Numbered from the stretch's first letter, positions 1 through 8,558 are shown. The stretch: 24,867 bases of DNA from Acidobacteriaceae bacterium (GCA_030838305.1 JAUTWY010000071.1:1-24867), one strand, 5' to 3'. Notes: generated by a model from the sequence alone, not told the origin. Translations and numbers: made by a program.

Positions 1-1379
<1,379 letters not shown>

Positions 1380-1390
1380 AGCAATGCAAT

Positions 1391-1487
1391 GTCATCCCGA
1401 GCGCAGCGAGGCACCCTGGAGTTTGCCTGCACCGCGATAGAAGTCATGCCGGCAGAGACTAAGGTCCCTCGCTTCGCTCGGGATGAC
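1391..1487. repeat. Large imperfect inverted repeat (REP-like) between clpB and pirin gene
   Basis: Two ~27-base arms, 1391-1417 and 1461-1487, are reverse complements of one another with only about three mismatches, separated by 43 bases. The arm begins GTCATCCCGAGCG. It lies between the convergent ends of clpB and the pirin gene. I recognise the arm as a dispersed intergenic repeat common in acidobacterial-type genomes (memory, not a search). As RNA it would form a long hairpin on either strand and could end or protect both transcripts. There is no T-run, so it is not a classic intrinsic terminator. Confidence 0.8.
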
Positions 1488-1496
1488 CAAGGGCAT

Positions 1497-2195
1497 TTAA
1501 GCCAAATCGAAGAGCAGAACTTCCGCGTTCTCACTTCCCTTGATGCTGAGTTCTTTCTCATCGCTGATCGCCGCGCCGTCGCCTTGAGCAAGCTTCTTCC
1601 CATTGAGTTCGACCGTGCCCCGCGCGACTTGCAGCCAGCCGTGTCGGCCGTAGCCGAACTCGTGTGAGACTTCTTCGCCGGGTTTGAGCAGTGAGACATA
1701 CAGCTTTGCATCTTGATTGATCTTCACCGATCCGTCGGTTGCATCACGCGAGGCGATCACGCGCAGCTTGCCCCGCTTCTCGTCTTCGGGAAAGGATTTC
1801 TGCTCGTAGCTTGGCTGCAGCCCGGCCTTCTCCGGCTGAATCCAAATCTGCAGCAGGTGCGCGGCGTCGGTGGGCGACGGATTGAACTCGCTATGCCGAA
1901 TGCCGCTGCCCGCCGTCATGCGCTGCCCGTCGCCGGGCAGAATCACAGATCCCGTTCCCAGGCTGTCTTTGTGCTCAAGCTTGCCTTCAAGAATGTAGGT
2001 GATGATTTCCATGTCGCGATGGGGATGCGTCGGAAAGCCGTTGTTGGGCGCAACCCAATCTTCGTTGATGACCCGAAGCGAACGGAATCCCATCCACTTC
2101 GGGTCCCAGTAATCGTTGAAGCTGAAGGTATGGTGAGTCTTCAGCCACCCATGGTCGCCCCCGCCGCGCTCACTGCTCCGTCGAACCTGAATCAT
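1497..2195 (-). CDS. Pirin family protein (YhhW-like cupin)
   Basis: This 232-residue bicupin of the pirin family has the usual length for YhhW-like pirins. The four metal ligands of the N-terminal cupin are all in place: H57 and H59 (in FPTHPHRDME), H101 and E103 (in GIRHSEFN). Some members have quercetinase activity in vitro; others act in redox signalling. The physiological substrate cannot be read from sequence. The start is supported by GGGAGG about 6 bases upstream of the ATG. The gene is divergent from the hydrolase at 2381 and convergent with clpB, so it is probably transcribed alone. Confidence 0.93.
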   Translation of the reverse strand: MIQVRRSSERGGGDHGWLKTHHTFSFNDYWDPKWMGFRSLRVINEDWVAPNNGFPTHPHRDMEIITYILEGKLEHKDSLGTGSVILPGDGQRMTAGSGIRHSEFNPSPTDAAHLLQIWIQPEKAGLQPSYEQKSFPEDEKRGKLRVIASRDATDGSVKINQDAKLYVSLLKPGEEVSHEFGYGRHGWLQVARGTVELNGKKLAQGDGAAISDEKELSIKGSENAEVLLFDLA

Positions 2196-2380
2196 GGTTA
2201 CCTCCCAGTAACTGACATGGTGATAACGACTTAGTAATCAAACGTTAGATGTCCCGCGCCTCAAGACGATTCATCACCGTGCCCTCGTCCTGTCGTCCCG
2301 CGCTGCCATTCTTTGATTCCGAAAGACCGATGGAACGGCAAGAACAGGTTCGCGTGTGGCACACTAGCTTCATGACCGGC

Positions 2381-3211
2381 ATGAAACTAGGGGACTTCGA
2401 GCTCAGCATTTTTTCCGACGGTACTTATCGACTCGACGGCGGCGCGTTTTTTGGTGTCATTCCCAAGATCATGTGGTCGCGCAAAGCTGCGGCCGATGAA
2501 AAGAACTACGTGCAGGCCGGCCTCAACTCTCTGCTCATCCGCACGGGAAAGAAAAACGTGCTGGTTGAAACCGGCATGGGCAACAAGTTGTCGGAGCGCA
2601 TGGTCAAGTTTTACGGTCAGCCGGCGAAATTGCTCGACCGTCTTACAGCTGGAGGTGTCGCTCCCGAGGACATCGACATCGTCATCAATACGCATCTTCA
2701 TTTCGACCATTGTGGCTGGAACACGGTGCGCGACGAAGAGGGCAAGGTCGTTCCGACGTTTCCGCGCGCGAAATACTACGCCCCAGAGGGAGAGTGGCAA
2801 TACGCGCGGCGACCCAGCGACCGCGACTCCATCAGTTATATTCCGGACAATTACGACCCGCTCGTGCAGAGCGGCCAGATGACGCTGCTCAAGGGTGGCG
2901 AGGAAATCGTTCCCGGGATTTCCGTAAAGACTTTCCCCGGCCACACCGCCCACATGCAGGCCGTGATCGTTCAGAGTGGAGGCTGCACCGCCTGCTACAT
3001 TTCAGACCTGATTCCCACCACCGCTCACATCGACCTCACGTGGGGCATGGCCTTCGATCTTTACCCGCTGCAGACAATCGAGAGCAAGAAGCATTACTAC
3101 GCGAAGGCGATCAAGGAGCAATGGCTGACCGTTCTCACCCACGATCCTAAAGTGCCATGGGCTTATGTGGAGAAAGATGAGGCGGGCAAGTTGGTGGCGA
3201 AGCTTGTTTAG
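2381..3211 (+). CDS. Metallo-beta-lactamase-fold hydrolase (lactonase-like)
   Basis: This is a binuclear zinc hydrolase of the MBL superfamily, 276 residues from the chosen start. The HxHxDH motif is present as H105-L-H107-F-D109-H110, followed by a metal-ligand His in FPGHTAHM, the bridging Asp in YISDLIP and a last His in LTHDPKVP. The arrangement with an N-terminal FELSIFSDG strand resembles the branch that includes AiiA/AttM-type lactonases and generic MBL hydrolases; the real substrate is unknown. Start choice is uncertain: ATGs at 2330, 2372 and 2381 are all in frame (an earlier one at 2249 also), none with a good Shine-Dalgarno. I chose 2381 because family members typically begin just before the LGDFEL strand. 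The region before it (2196-2380) is shared with the divergent pirin gene. Confidence 0.88.
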   Translation: MKLGDFELSIFSDGTYRLDGGAFFGVIPKIMWSRKAAADEKNYVQAGLNSLLIRTGKKNVLVETGMGNKLSERMVKFYGQPAKLLDRLTAGGVAPEDIDIVINTHLHFDHCGWNTVRDEEGKVVPTFPRAKYYAPEGEWQYARRPSDRDSISYIPDNYDPLVQSGQMTLLKGGEEIVPGISVKTFPGHTAHMQAVIVQSGGCTACYISDLIPTTAHIDLTWGMAFDLYPLQTIESKKHYYAKAIKEQWLTVLTHDPKVPWAYVEKDEAGKLVAKLV

Positions 3212-3275
3212 TTCGAGGGCTGTGCGTTCTTTCGGCCGGTTCCACCGATACCGAGCGCGATTGGTCGCGCCCTTC

Positions 3276-3671
3276 CTATTTTCCGCTCCAGAGCAATTCA
3301 ACCGGGTATCTCTTGAAAGCGCGGTCAGAGGTCAAGATCACCATATTCTCGGCCAATGCTTGGGCGATGATGAGACGATCGAATGGATCGGAATGATGCA
3401 GCGGCAGGTCGTAAACCTTGAGACTGTGGCTCTGGGTTACGGAGAGTGACTGAATGCCTTGTTCGGCGAGTCTCTTCGGGACATAGCGGGTAGGTGGTTC
3501 CGGTAGAGCAAATTTGCCCAATTTGGTCTTGATTGCGATCTCCCAACTACTCGCAGCGGAAAGATAGACTTCCTCCTCTCCGCTCTTGAGAATCTCAAGT
3601 CCTGCACTGCTGATCTTCTCGATGGGGCCAACGCTCCATAACCAGACCATGGTATCCAGCAGGTACTTCAT
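3276..3671 (-). CDS. vapC: PIN-domain toxin, VapC family
   Basis: This 131-residue PIN-domain ribonuclease is the toxin of a type II pair. The acidic metal-binding residues expected of the fold are present: D6 (LLDT), E44 (SSWEIAIK), D98 (in DPFDRLI, with D95 nearby) and D116 (TSDRAF). The start overlaps the antitoxin stop as ATGA, which implies translational coupling. VapC-type toxins cleave tRNA or rRNA in known cases; the target here is unknown. All acidic residues are intact, so the toxin looks functional. Confidence 0.93.
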   Translation of the reverse strand: MKYLLDTMVWLWSVGPIEKISSAGLEILKSGEEEVYLSAASSWEIAIKTKLGKFALPEPPTRYVPKRLAEQGIQSLSVTQSHSLKVYDLPLHHSDPFDRLIIAQALAENMVILTSDRAFKRYPVELLWSGK

Positions 3672-3946
3672 TTCTTTCGCTTCCGGGACTTCGGTTCAAG
3701 TTTCGGAAGCTCTCCGCCGTAAAACTGCTTGAGAAGTTCATCGGGCAAGGGAGCGTCGAAATCGTCGGCAATCCATATGCGACCGCGGTCCATGCCCAAG
3801 GGACGAATCTTCTTTTTTTCTGGCTCGACGGCTACCAGGCGCGCTACCGGGACGCCGGAGCGCGCGATGGTGACTTCCTCGCCAGCCGCGACTCGCTGAA
3901 GAAGCCGGGAAAGATGAGTCTTGGCTTCATGGATATTCACTTCCAT
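3668..3946 (-). CDS. Phd/YefM-type antitoxin of PIN toxin
   Basis: This 92-residue protein begins MEVNIHEAKTHLSRLL, the standard N-terminal Phd/YefM fold (prevent-host-death family), with the motif ARSGVPVARLVAVEP completing the DNA-binding/dimer domain. The C-terminal half (DDFDAPLPDELLKQF) would be the toxin-neutralising segment, and the tail is strongly basic (KSRKRKK). It precedes the PIN toxin with a 4-base overlap. By family precedent it should repress its own operon and bind the toxin. No strong Shine-Dalgarno is visible upstream of the ATG. Confidence 0.9.
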   Translation of the reverse strand: MEVNIHEAKTHLSRLLQRVAAGEEVTIARSGVPVARLVAVEPEKKKIRPLGMDRGRIWIADDFDAPLPDELLKQFYGGELPKLEPKSRKRKK

Positions 3947-4011
3947 AAAGCCAAGAATAGACTAAGTCTGTGGACTAAGTCAATGTCAGCGGGGTCTGAT
4001 CGTTGGGACGA

Positions 4012-4227
4012 TTACTCGGCACTGCCCGGAACGGCAGCAGCTGCGGCATCGAAGCCAATTTTGCTGTGGGTCCCATCGCAGAATGGTTTGTTGGTGGAAG
4101 CGCCGCAGCGGCAAAGGGCAATTTTCTCTCCCGCTTCGATCTGCTTGCCGGTGGCATCCAGCAAAGCAAACTTCCCGGCAACCAAATATGGCCCCTTTGG
4201 CAAAACCTGAATGGTCGGATCTGACAT
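4012..4227 (-). CDS. CDGSH iron-sulfur domain protein
   Basis: This 71-residue protein carries the CDGSH (mitoNEET-type) zinc-finger-like motif that binds a redox-active 2Fe-2S cluster: C39-x-C41 followed by C50-D-G-T-H54 (ALCRCGASTNKPFCDGTH). The N-terminal half (IQVLPKGPYLVAG) is the usual strand preceding the motif in bacterial members. A longer frame extends upstream, but the ATG at 4227 has an excellent ribosome site (AAAGGAG, 7 bases upstream) and gives a family-typical length. It sits 62 bases after the DoxX gene on the same strand, so it is likely the last gene of the azoreductase-DoxX-CDGSH unit. The function is probably electron transfer or redox sensing; the partner is unknown. Confidence 0.92.
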   Translation of the reverse strand: MSDPTIQVLPKGPYLVAGKFALLDATGKQIEAGEKIALCRCGASTNKPFCDGTHSKIGFDAAAAAVPGSAE

Positions 4228-4289
4228 CTTGTTCTCCTTTGGGTTGAAGCAACGTCGTGAAAGTTGAAATGGGGAAGCCGAAACTGCGA

Positions 4290-4742
4290 TTACTTGCGGC
4301 CGCCGTCCAGACTCCATGGTCCCGAACCTAGCTGAGTAATGAGGAGCGCGCCCCCGATCATGGAGACGTTCTTCATGAACATGATGAATTGCATCTGGTA
4401 CATCATGGGATCGGTGACGCCCCAGAACTTGTGCATCAAAGGAGTGACCACGGCCAGAAACAGAACAATCAGCCACGCTCCAATTTTGGCGCGGTAGCCG
4501 AGCAGGATACTGAGGCCTCCGGCAAGCGCCAGCACGCCTGAAAACGGAACCGAAATAGACGCCAGGGGTACGCCCTGCGACGCAGCATAAGCAATGGTTT
4601 GACCGAGAAAGTGCCTCGGTCCTGACATTAAGAAGATCACGACGAACAACAAGCGTGCCAGGAGAGCGATTGGACCTGTTGCATCCACTGCAACGCTTGT
4701 GGCTTGGGTTCGGGCGGGAATGGCTGAGCTACTGGCTGACAT
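4290..4742 (-). CDS. DoxX family membrane protein
   Basis: This is a 150-residue integral membrane protein with four predicted helices: around IALLARLLFVVIFLMSG, ISVPFSGVLALAGGLSILL, IGAWLIVLFLAVVTPL and FMKNVSMIGGALLI. The helix-1 RxxF...G...H pattern and the LLGYRAKIGA loop match the DoxX family. The start at 4742 is preferred over an upstream in-frame ATG because AAGGAG lies about 7 bases before it. DoxX-like proteins (for example CatD of Bacillus subtilis and mycobacterial DoxX) are linked to quinone, catechol or thiol redox stress, which fits the neighbouring azoreductase and HxlR regulator. The assignment is firm at family level, not at substrate level. Confidence 0.9.
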   Translation of the reverse strand: MSASSSAIPARTQATSVAVDATGPIALLARLLFVVIFLMSGPRHFLGQTIAYAASQGVPLASISVPFSGVLALAGGLSILLGYRAKIGAWLIVLFLAVVTPLMHKFWGVTDPMMYQMQFIMFMKNVSMIGGALLITQLGSGPWSLDGGRK

Positions 4743-4855
4743 TTGTTTTCTCCTTGTAATTGGCAGGATTTCCTCAGACAACAACTGCAACGAGAGACTT
4801 TTGTTCTCGGCTATGGATCGCTGCCCCGCCGAGATTTTTCAGGGCAAGTTCGAAT

Positions 4856-5500
4856 TTAGAGCGGAGAATCCTGAGCCGGTGGGGTTCCCTTGGTTAACGC
4901 GGCTGCGAGTTGAATCTCCGCGATGGCGGCGTTTCGAGCGGGCTCAGCGAGATCGCCGGGCTTCTGATTCTCGGCGTGGATGAAGGTGACGTCGGTTAGG
5001 CCGATGAATCCAAGGATGTGCCGCAAGTAAGGCTCCTGATGGTCGTATTGCGCGGTGGGAGTGCCCGGACGAAAAGCACCTCCGCGAGAAGTGAGGACGA
5101 CAACTTTCTTTCCTTTGAGGACACCTTCTGTGCCTGCGGCACTGTAAAGGACCGTTCGGCCCACCCGCACGATCTGATCGATCCAGGCCTTCAACGGAGC
5201 GGAAACCGTCAGGTTGTACATGGGGGCGCCGATCACAATGGTGTCAGCGGCCAGCAACTCTTCGATCAGCGTCTCGGAAATGGAGAGGGTTTGCCGTTGC
5301 CCGGGAGTCAAGTGGGCAGGGTCAGAGTGGGCGGCCAGGGTCCACTCGTCGGTAATTAGCGGGAGCGTGGTCGTGGCCAGATCCCGCTTAATCACGTGTC
5401 CTTGAGGATTTTGCTTTTTCCAGGCATGGACGAACTTTTCTGTGAGCTGACGCGATACCGAGTTGCGCCGGGCGCTGGAGTCAATTTGAAGTAATTTCAT
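4856..5500 (-). CDS. azoR: FMN-dependent NADH-azoreductase
   Basis: This 214-residue flavodoxin-fold quinone/azo reductase is close to E. coli AzoR in layout. The N-terminus (LLQIDSSARRNSVSRQLTEKF) forms the FMN phosphate-binding region, APMYNLTVSAPLKAWIDQI is the conserved flavin-contacting segment, and LTSRGGAF follows as the second FMN loop. It reduces quinones and azo compounds by two electrons using NADH, so it protects against electrophiles. The start is supported by GGAGG about 5 bases before the ATG. It is divergent from the HxlR regulator at 5610, the classic arrangement for a regulator and its target, and is followed by DoxX and CDGSH genes on the same strand. Confidence 0.94.
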   Translation of the reverse strand: MKLLQIDSSARRNSVSRQLTEKFVHAWKKQNPQGHVIKRDLATTTLPLITDEWTLAAHSDPAHLTPGQRQTLSISETLIEELLAADTIVIGAPMYNLTVSAPLKAWIDQIVRVGRTVLYSAAGTEGVLKGKKVVVLTSRGGAFRPGTPTAQYDHQEPYLRHILGFIGLTDVTFIHAENQKPGDLAEPARNAAIAEIQLAAALTKGTPPAQDSPL

Positions 5501-5546
5501 GAGACCCTCCGAGTTCTGAAGGGTTAGATAACTGGGCTGGATTTTT

Positions 5547-5599
5547 GGTTACAATAAATAACTATAGCCTCTTTGCACAGTGGGCACTTTATAGTAACC
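5547..5599. promoter_or_regulatory. Inverted repeat in azoR/hxlR divergent promoter, candidate HxlR operator
   Basis: Two 12-base AT-rich arms, GGTTACAATAAA (5547-5558) and TTTATAGTAACC (5588-5599), are reverse complements with one mismatch. Their centres are 41 bases apart, about four helical turns. They lie in the 109-base gap between azoR and the HxlR-family gene. HxlR proteins bind as dimers to short palindromic sites in such gaps, so the placement suits a pair of operators. This is inference from symmetry and position. Confidence 0.5.
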
Positions 5600-5609
5600 T
5601 GGTATACAT

Positions 5610-5993
5610 ATGTCGCCGACTAGGCTCTCTGCGAAGCTTCCCACTCCCTGTGCAATTGGCGGGCTGCTAGAGCTGCTTACGCGACCCTGGACGCTGCACA
5701 TTCTCTGGGTGCTCAGTCACAACGGGCCCCTACGCTTTGGAGTGCTGCGGCGGCAGATTGAAGGAATTTCCGCCCGGGTGCTGACGGAACGGCTGCGCAC
5801 GTTGGAGAGCGCGCGCTTCGTATTTCGCCACTACGAACAGACCATCCCTCCCGCCGTGACCTACGGCATCACCGATCGCATGACGGACATTGAAAAGGTG
5901 TTAGCGCAGCTGGAGTCCTTGTCGCAAAAATGGCAGGGTGAAAGCAAGGCCGCTACAACCGCCCATGCCGATGGACGATCCGTTCACGACTGA
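5610..5993 (+). CDS. HxlR/DUF24-family winged-helix transcriptional regulator
   Basis: This 127-residue regulator has the HxlR family plan: a conserved N-terminal cysteine (C14, in TPCAIGGLLELL), then the winged helix (RPWTLHILWVL, GPLRFGVLRRQIEGISARVLTERLRTLE) and the wing (VTYGITD). In Bacillus subtilis YodB and relatives the equivalent N-terminal cysteine senses quinones and diamide and controls azoreductase and a DoxX gene; the same neighbours are present here. The gene is divergent from azoR with an inverted repeat between them. The C-terminal tail after residue ~110 is not conserved-looking. The most likely role is redox-sensing repressor of the azoR-DoxX-CDGSH unit and of itself. Confidence 0.92.
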   Translation: MSPTRLSAKLPTPCAIGGLLELLTRPWTLHILWVLSHNGPLRFGVLRRQIEGISARVLTERLRTLESARFVFRHYEQTIPPAVTYGITDRMTDIEKVLAQLESLSQKWQGESKAATTAHADGRSVHD

Positions 5994-6132
5994 TTCCGGT
6001 CACCCGAGCACACCGAAGGCTCTGTCCAACAAGCAACACTGCCCATTACCTAGGTCATCTTGGGGAAGGTGACGATTCGGTCCATCATATTCAGAGCGTG
6101 CGAGGCAACGTGCCTCCCAGGAAACTTCTGCA

Positions 6133-7257
6133 ATGAATATTGATGATCTGCTGCGGATAGCGACGGAACGCAAGGCCTCTGACTTGCATTTGAAGGTGGG
6201 AAACTATCCTCACCTGCGCGTTGACGGCGACCTGGTACCGTTGACCGAACAGCCCCGGGTGAGCGCGGAAGACATGCTAACCATGGCGTTCAGCATGATG
6301 TCGGCGCGGCAGAAGCAGAAATTCAAAGAGACCACGGAAATCGATATGGCCTATGGCGTAGCCGGGCTGGGACGATTCCGTGTGAACATTTTTCAGCAGC
6401 GCGGCAACGTAGGGCTGGTGCTGCGCGTCATCCCTACCAAGATTCGAGCCCTCGATGAACTGTTCCTGCCCAAGGTGGTGGAACAGATTTGCGAGATGCC
6501 GCGCGGCTTAGTGCTGGTGACGGGCGTGACCGGTTCGGGTAAATCGACTACGCTGGCGGCCATGGTGGACCGGGTTAACTCCAGCCGCGCCGAACACATC
6601 ATTACCATCGAAGATCCAATTGAATTCCTGCACCGCGATAAAAAAGGTTACGTCAACCAGCGCGAGATTGGCGTGGATACGCCTTCGTTCAGCGCGGCCT
6701 TGCGAGCTTCTTTACGTCAGGATCCCGACGTGATTCTGGTCGGCGAAATGCGAGACTTGGAAACGATATCGACGGCGCTGCACGCGGCGGAAACCGGGCA
6801 CATGGTTTTCTCCACGCTGCACACGCTGGATGCGGTGGAAACGGTGAACCGCATCATCTCAATTTTCCCCCCGCCGGAGCAAAAGCAGATTCGCCTGCAA
6901 TTGGCGGCAGTGCTACGCGCCATTGTCAGCCAGCGGCTCGTGCGGCGCTCCGATTCCGAAGGGCGCGTACCGGCCGTTGAAGTCATGATTAATACTGCGT
7001 TCATCCGGGAATCAATTCTTGTGCCCGAAAAGACGCGCTCCATTCGTGACGCCATTGCAGCCGGAACGTCACAGTACGGCATGCAGACTTTCGATCAGTC
7101 GCTGTGGGATCTGTTCCAGGCGGGGCTGGTGGCTTACGAAACCGCCCTGGAGAATGCTTCCAACGCCGACGACTTCAAACTGCGCATGCAGGGCATTGCG
7201 TCTACCGCCGACATTTCGCGGCAGTCGATGCAGTCCGCCGGGTTTGGTGGAGGGTAG
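6133..7257 (+). CDS. pilT: Type IV pilus retraction ATPase PilT
   Basis: This 374-residue hexameric ATPase depolymerises type IV pili for twitching motility. The motifs are in order: N-terminal PAS-like domain (ASDLHLKVGNYP), Walker A GVTGSGKST at 131-139 (K137), Asp box IEDPIEFLH near 159-167, Walker B DPDVILVGEMRD near 197-208 (E205), His box TLHT near 228-231, and a C-terminal AIAAGTSQYGMQTFDQSL in place of the AIRNLIREGK-type retraction motif region. Length and motif order are those of PilT rather than PilB. No other pilus gene is adjacent. A weak ribosome site (AGGA) lies ten bases before the ATG. Confidence 0.96.
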   Translation: MNIDDLLRIATERKASDLHLKVGNYPHLRVDGDLVPLTEQPRVSAEDMLTMAFSMMSARQKQKFKETTEIDMAYGVAGLGRFRVNIFQQRGNVGLVLRVIPTKIRALDELFLPKVVEQICEMPRGLVLVTGVTGSGKSTTLAAMVDRVNSSRAEHIITIEDPIEFLHRDKKGYVNQREIGVDTPSFSAALRASLRQDPDVILVGEMRDLETISTALHAAETGHMVFSTLHTLDAVETVNRIISIFPPPEQKQIRLQLAAVLRAIVSQRLVRRSDSEGRVPAVEVMINTAFIRESILVPEKTRSIRDAIAAGTSQYGMQTFDQSLWDLFQAGLVAYETALENASNADDFKLRMQGIASTADISRQSMQSAGFGGG

Positions 7258-7264
7258 AGCCTCG

Positions 7265-7293
7265 ACCACGAAGGACACGAACGAACACCAAGG
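7265..7293 (+). repeat. Dispersed ACCACRRAGG-type intergenic repeat, copy 1
   Basis: A 29-base unit of the form ACCAC..AGG-CAC..-CAC..AGG follows pilT. A second copy, in reverse orientation and the same length, occurs at 8586-8614. Both show a CAC spacing of about nine bases. I recall this as a widespread intergenic repeat type. It is immediately followed by a perfect 6-base hairpin, AAGGTT-AAA-AACCTT, at 7290-7304. Confidence 0.6.
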
Positions 7294-7388
7294 TTAAAAA
7301 CCTTAGCGGATTCCCGTTCTGTTCCTGATAGATTTTCGCCGTTAGTTTGTGTTGTCCAGTCGTACTCCAATTGCGCTATGGTTACCTC

Positions 7389-7928
7389 ATGGCGTTTCCC
7401 CGTCCCAAGAAGAAGTTCTATTCCGAAGATGAATTGTATGAATACGCCGTTGGGGCACTGGCGCGGCGGATGCGCACCGTGGCGGAATTGAAGCGTTTAT
7501 TCCGGGTCCGGGTGGAAGACGCTGAGGCGGAATATGGCAAGACGCTGATTGAGTTGGTAATCCGGCGCCTCAAGGATCGCGGATATCTGAACGATTCGCA
7601 GTATGCGGCATACTTTTCTTCCTTGCGCCGGGACAATCAGAAGTTTGGAAGGCAGCGGATAGTCACCGATTTGAAAGTGAAAGGTGTGCACGGCGATGTG
7701 ATCGACAAGGCCGTGGACGCGGTCTTTCAAGGAGTAAGCGAAGAGAAACAGGCCCGCGAATATCTGCGGCGAAAGCGCATGGTGAAACCGAAAGACCGGA
7801 AAGAAACGGCACGCATCTTCCGTCAGCTGGCGCGGGGCGGCTTCGGCACCAAGACCATCTTCAACATCTTGAAGAAATGGGATGTGGATGAAGAGACCTT
7901 GAGCAAACTGGAGAGCGAGAGCGCTTAA
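7389..7928 (+). CDS. recX: Regulatory protein RecX
   Basis: This 179-residue, all-helical RecX modulates RecA filament growth. The repeated three-helix modules are visible: YEYAVGALARRMRTVAELKRLF with LVIRRLKDRGYLNDSQYAAYF, then GRQRIVTDLKVKGVHGDVIDKAVDAV and a third module ARIFRQLARGGFGTKTIFNIL. The upstream in-frame ATG at 7347 would add 14 residues with no family resemblance, so the ATG at 7389 before AFPRPKKK is preferred; neither has a clear Shine-Dalgarno. recA is not in the window, so the gene is separated from its usual partner. It is rich in Lys/Arg, as expected for a protein that sits in the RecA-DNA groove. Confidence 0.92.
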   Translation: MAFPRPKKKFYSEDELYEYAVGALARRMRTVAELKRLFRVRVEDAEAEYGKTLIELVIRRLKDRGYLNDSQYAAYFSSLRRDNQKFGRQRIVTDLKVKGVHGDVIDKAVDAVFQGVSEEKQAREYLRRKRMVKPKDRKETARIFRQLARGGFGTKTIFNILKKWDVDEETLSKLESESA

Positions 7929-8039
7929 GGAGTGCACGCGTGTCGGCTGTGACATATACGAAAAGTCACTTGGCAAGAATCTTCCCTCTGGTGCATACTC
8001 CTAGCGCCCCGTTCCCCAATCCAAATCTCAGGAGTCACT

Positions 8040-8495
8040 ATGAAGATCAGTTTGAAAACTATTCTCGCAGCAGTGCTGCTCAGCGCTGTGCCAGTTGCGC
8101 TGGCGCAGGACGTGAGCTCGGACGCAAAGAAAACCGCAAAAGATACTGGCAGCGAAACCAAGAAGGCCGCCAAGAAAACCGGCCACGCCACCGAGAAAGC
8201 GGCCGACAAAACCGGCCACGCCACCAAGACCGCCGCCCATAAGACCGGCCACGCCACCAAGAAGGCCGCCACATCCACCGGCCACGCGACGGAGAAGGCG
8301 GCTACGAAGACCGGACATGAAACCAAAGTGATCGCCAAGAATACCGCGCACGGCACCGAAAAAGCTGCCGACAAGACCGGCGACGCGACCAAGACCGCGG
8401 CCAAGAAGACTGGCAGCGGCGTGAAGAAGGGTACGAAGGCGACCGGACACGAAATGAAGAAAGCCGGAGAAAAAACCGAAGACGCAGTGAAGTAG
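8040..8495 (+). CDS. Secreted 11-residue-repeat (LEA-like) protein
   Basis: This 151-residue protein has a clear signal peptide (MKISLKTILAAVLLSAVPVALA, cut expected after A22). The mature chain is almost entirely a tandem 11-mer of the form KTGHATKKAAD. The Thr (usually Thr-Gly) step recurs at residues 36, 47, 58, 69, 80, 91, 102, 113, 124, 135 and 146 without slippage, and seven of the units have His two residues after the Thr (49, 60, 71, 82, 93, 104, 137). Composition is Lys/Ala/Thr with no aromatic residues or Cys in the mature part. The 11-residue period resembles LEA group 3 desiccation proteins; histone-H1-like AlgP tails are another comparison. The start has AGGAG six bases upstream and a terminator follows. 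Function is not known; envelope desiccation protection, polyanion binding or metal binding are all possible. Confidence 0.85.
   Translation: MKISLKTILAAVLLSAVPVALAQDVSSDAKKTAKDTGSETKKAAKKTGHATEKAADKTGHATKTAAHKTGHATKKAATSTGHATEKAATKTGHETKVIAKNTAHGTEKAADKTGDATKTAAKKTGSGVKKGTKATGHEMKKAGEKTEDAVK
8145..8492 (+). repeat. Tandem 33-bp coding repeats, about 11 imperfect copies
   Basis: The DNA behind the 11-mer protein repeat is itself repetitive: units such as ACCGGCCACGCCACC recur every 33 bases, most closely matched between 8178 and 8310. Divergence between units is mainly at third positions and at the first and last residues of each unit. Such arrays change copy number by slippage, so copy number may vary among strains. 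Confidence 0.8.
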
Positions 8496-8519
8496 GATCT
8501 TTCACCCGGTCAGAGACTC

Positions 8520-8558
8520 AAAGGGCCACGCGAGACCTGCGCGGCCCTTCTTGTTTTT
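8520..8558 (+). terminator. Rho-independent terminator after the 11-mer repeat gene
   Basis: A GC-rich stem, AAGGGCC-A-CGCG pairing with CGCGGCCCTT (one bulged A), has a short loop and is followed by CTTGTTTTT. It lies 25 bases after the stop codon at 8495. This closes the transcript before alaS. Confidence 0.8.

Noticed and set aside
1389..1711. Open frames on both strands giving SRAQRGTLE / PRFARDD-type peptides
   Set aside because: They are translations of the inverted repeat and of the pirin 3' end in another frame; such peptides are a known artefact of dispersed repeats.
3276..3946. Toxin-antitoxin pair as the core of a defence island
   Set aside because: No other defence, phage or transposon genes are near; it looks like an isolated chromosomal Phd/PIN pair.
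4228..4476. N-terminal extension of the CDGSH protein into the DoxX gene
   Set aside because: It would overlap the DoxX coding region; the ATG at 4227 has a strong ribosome site and gives the family length.
8145..8492. 33-bp periodic repeats considered as a CRISPR array
   Set aside because: The repeats are contiguous with no spacers, stay in one reading frame, and encode an 11-residue protein repeat.
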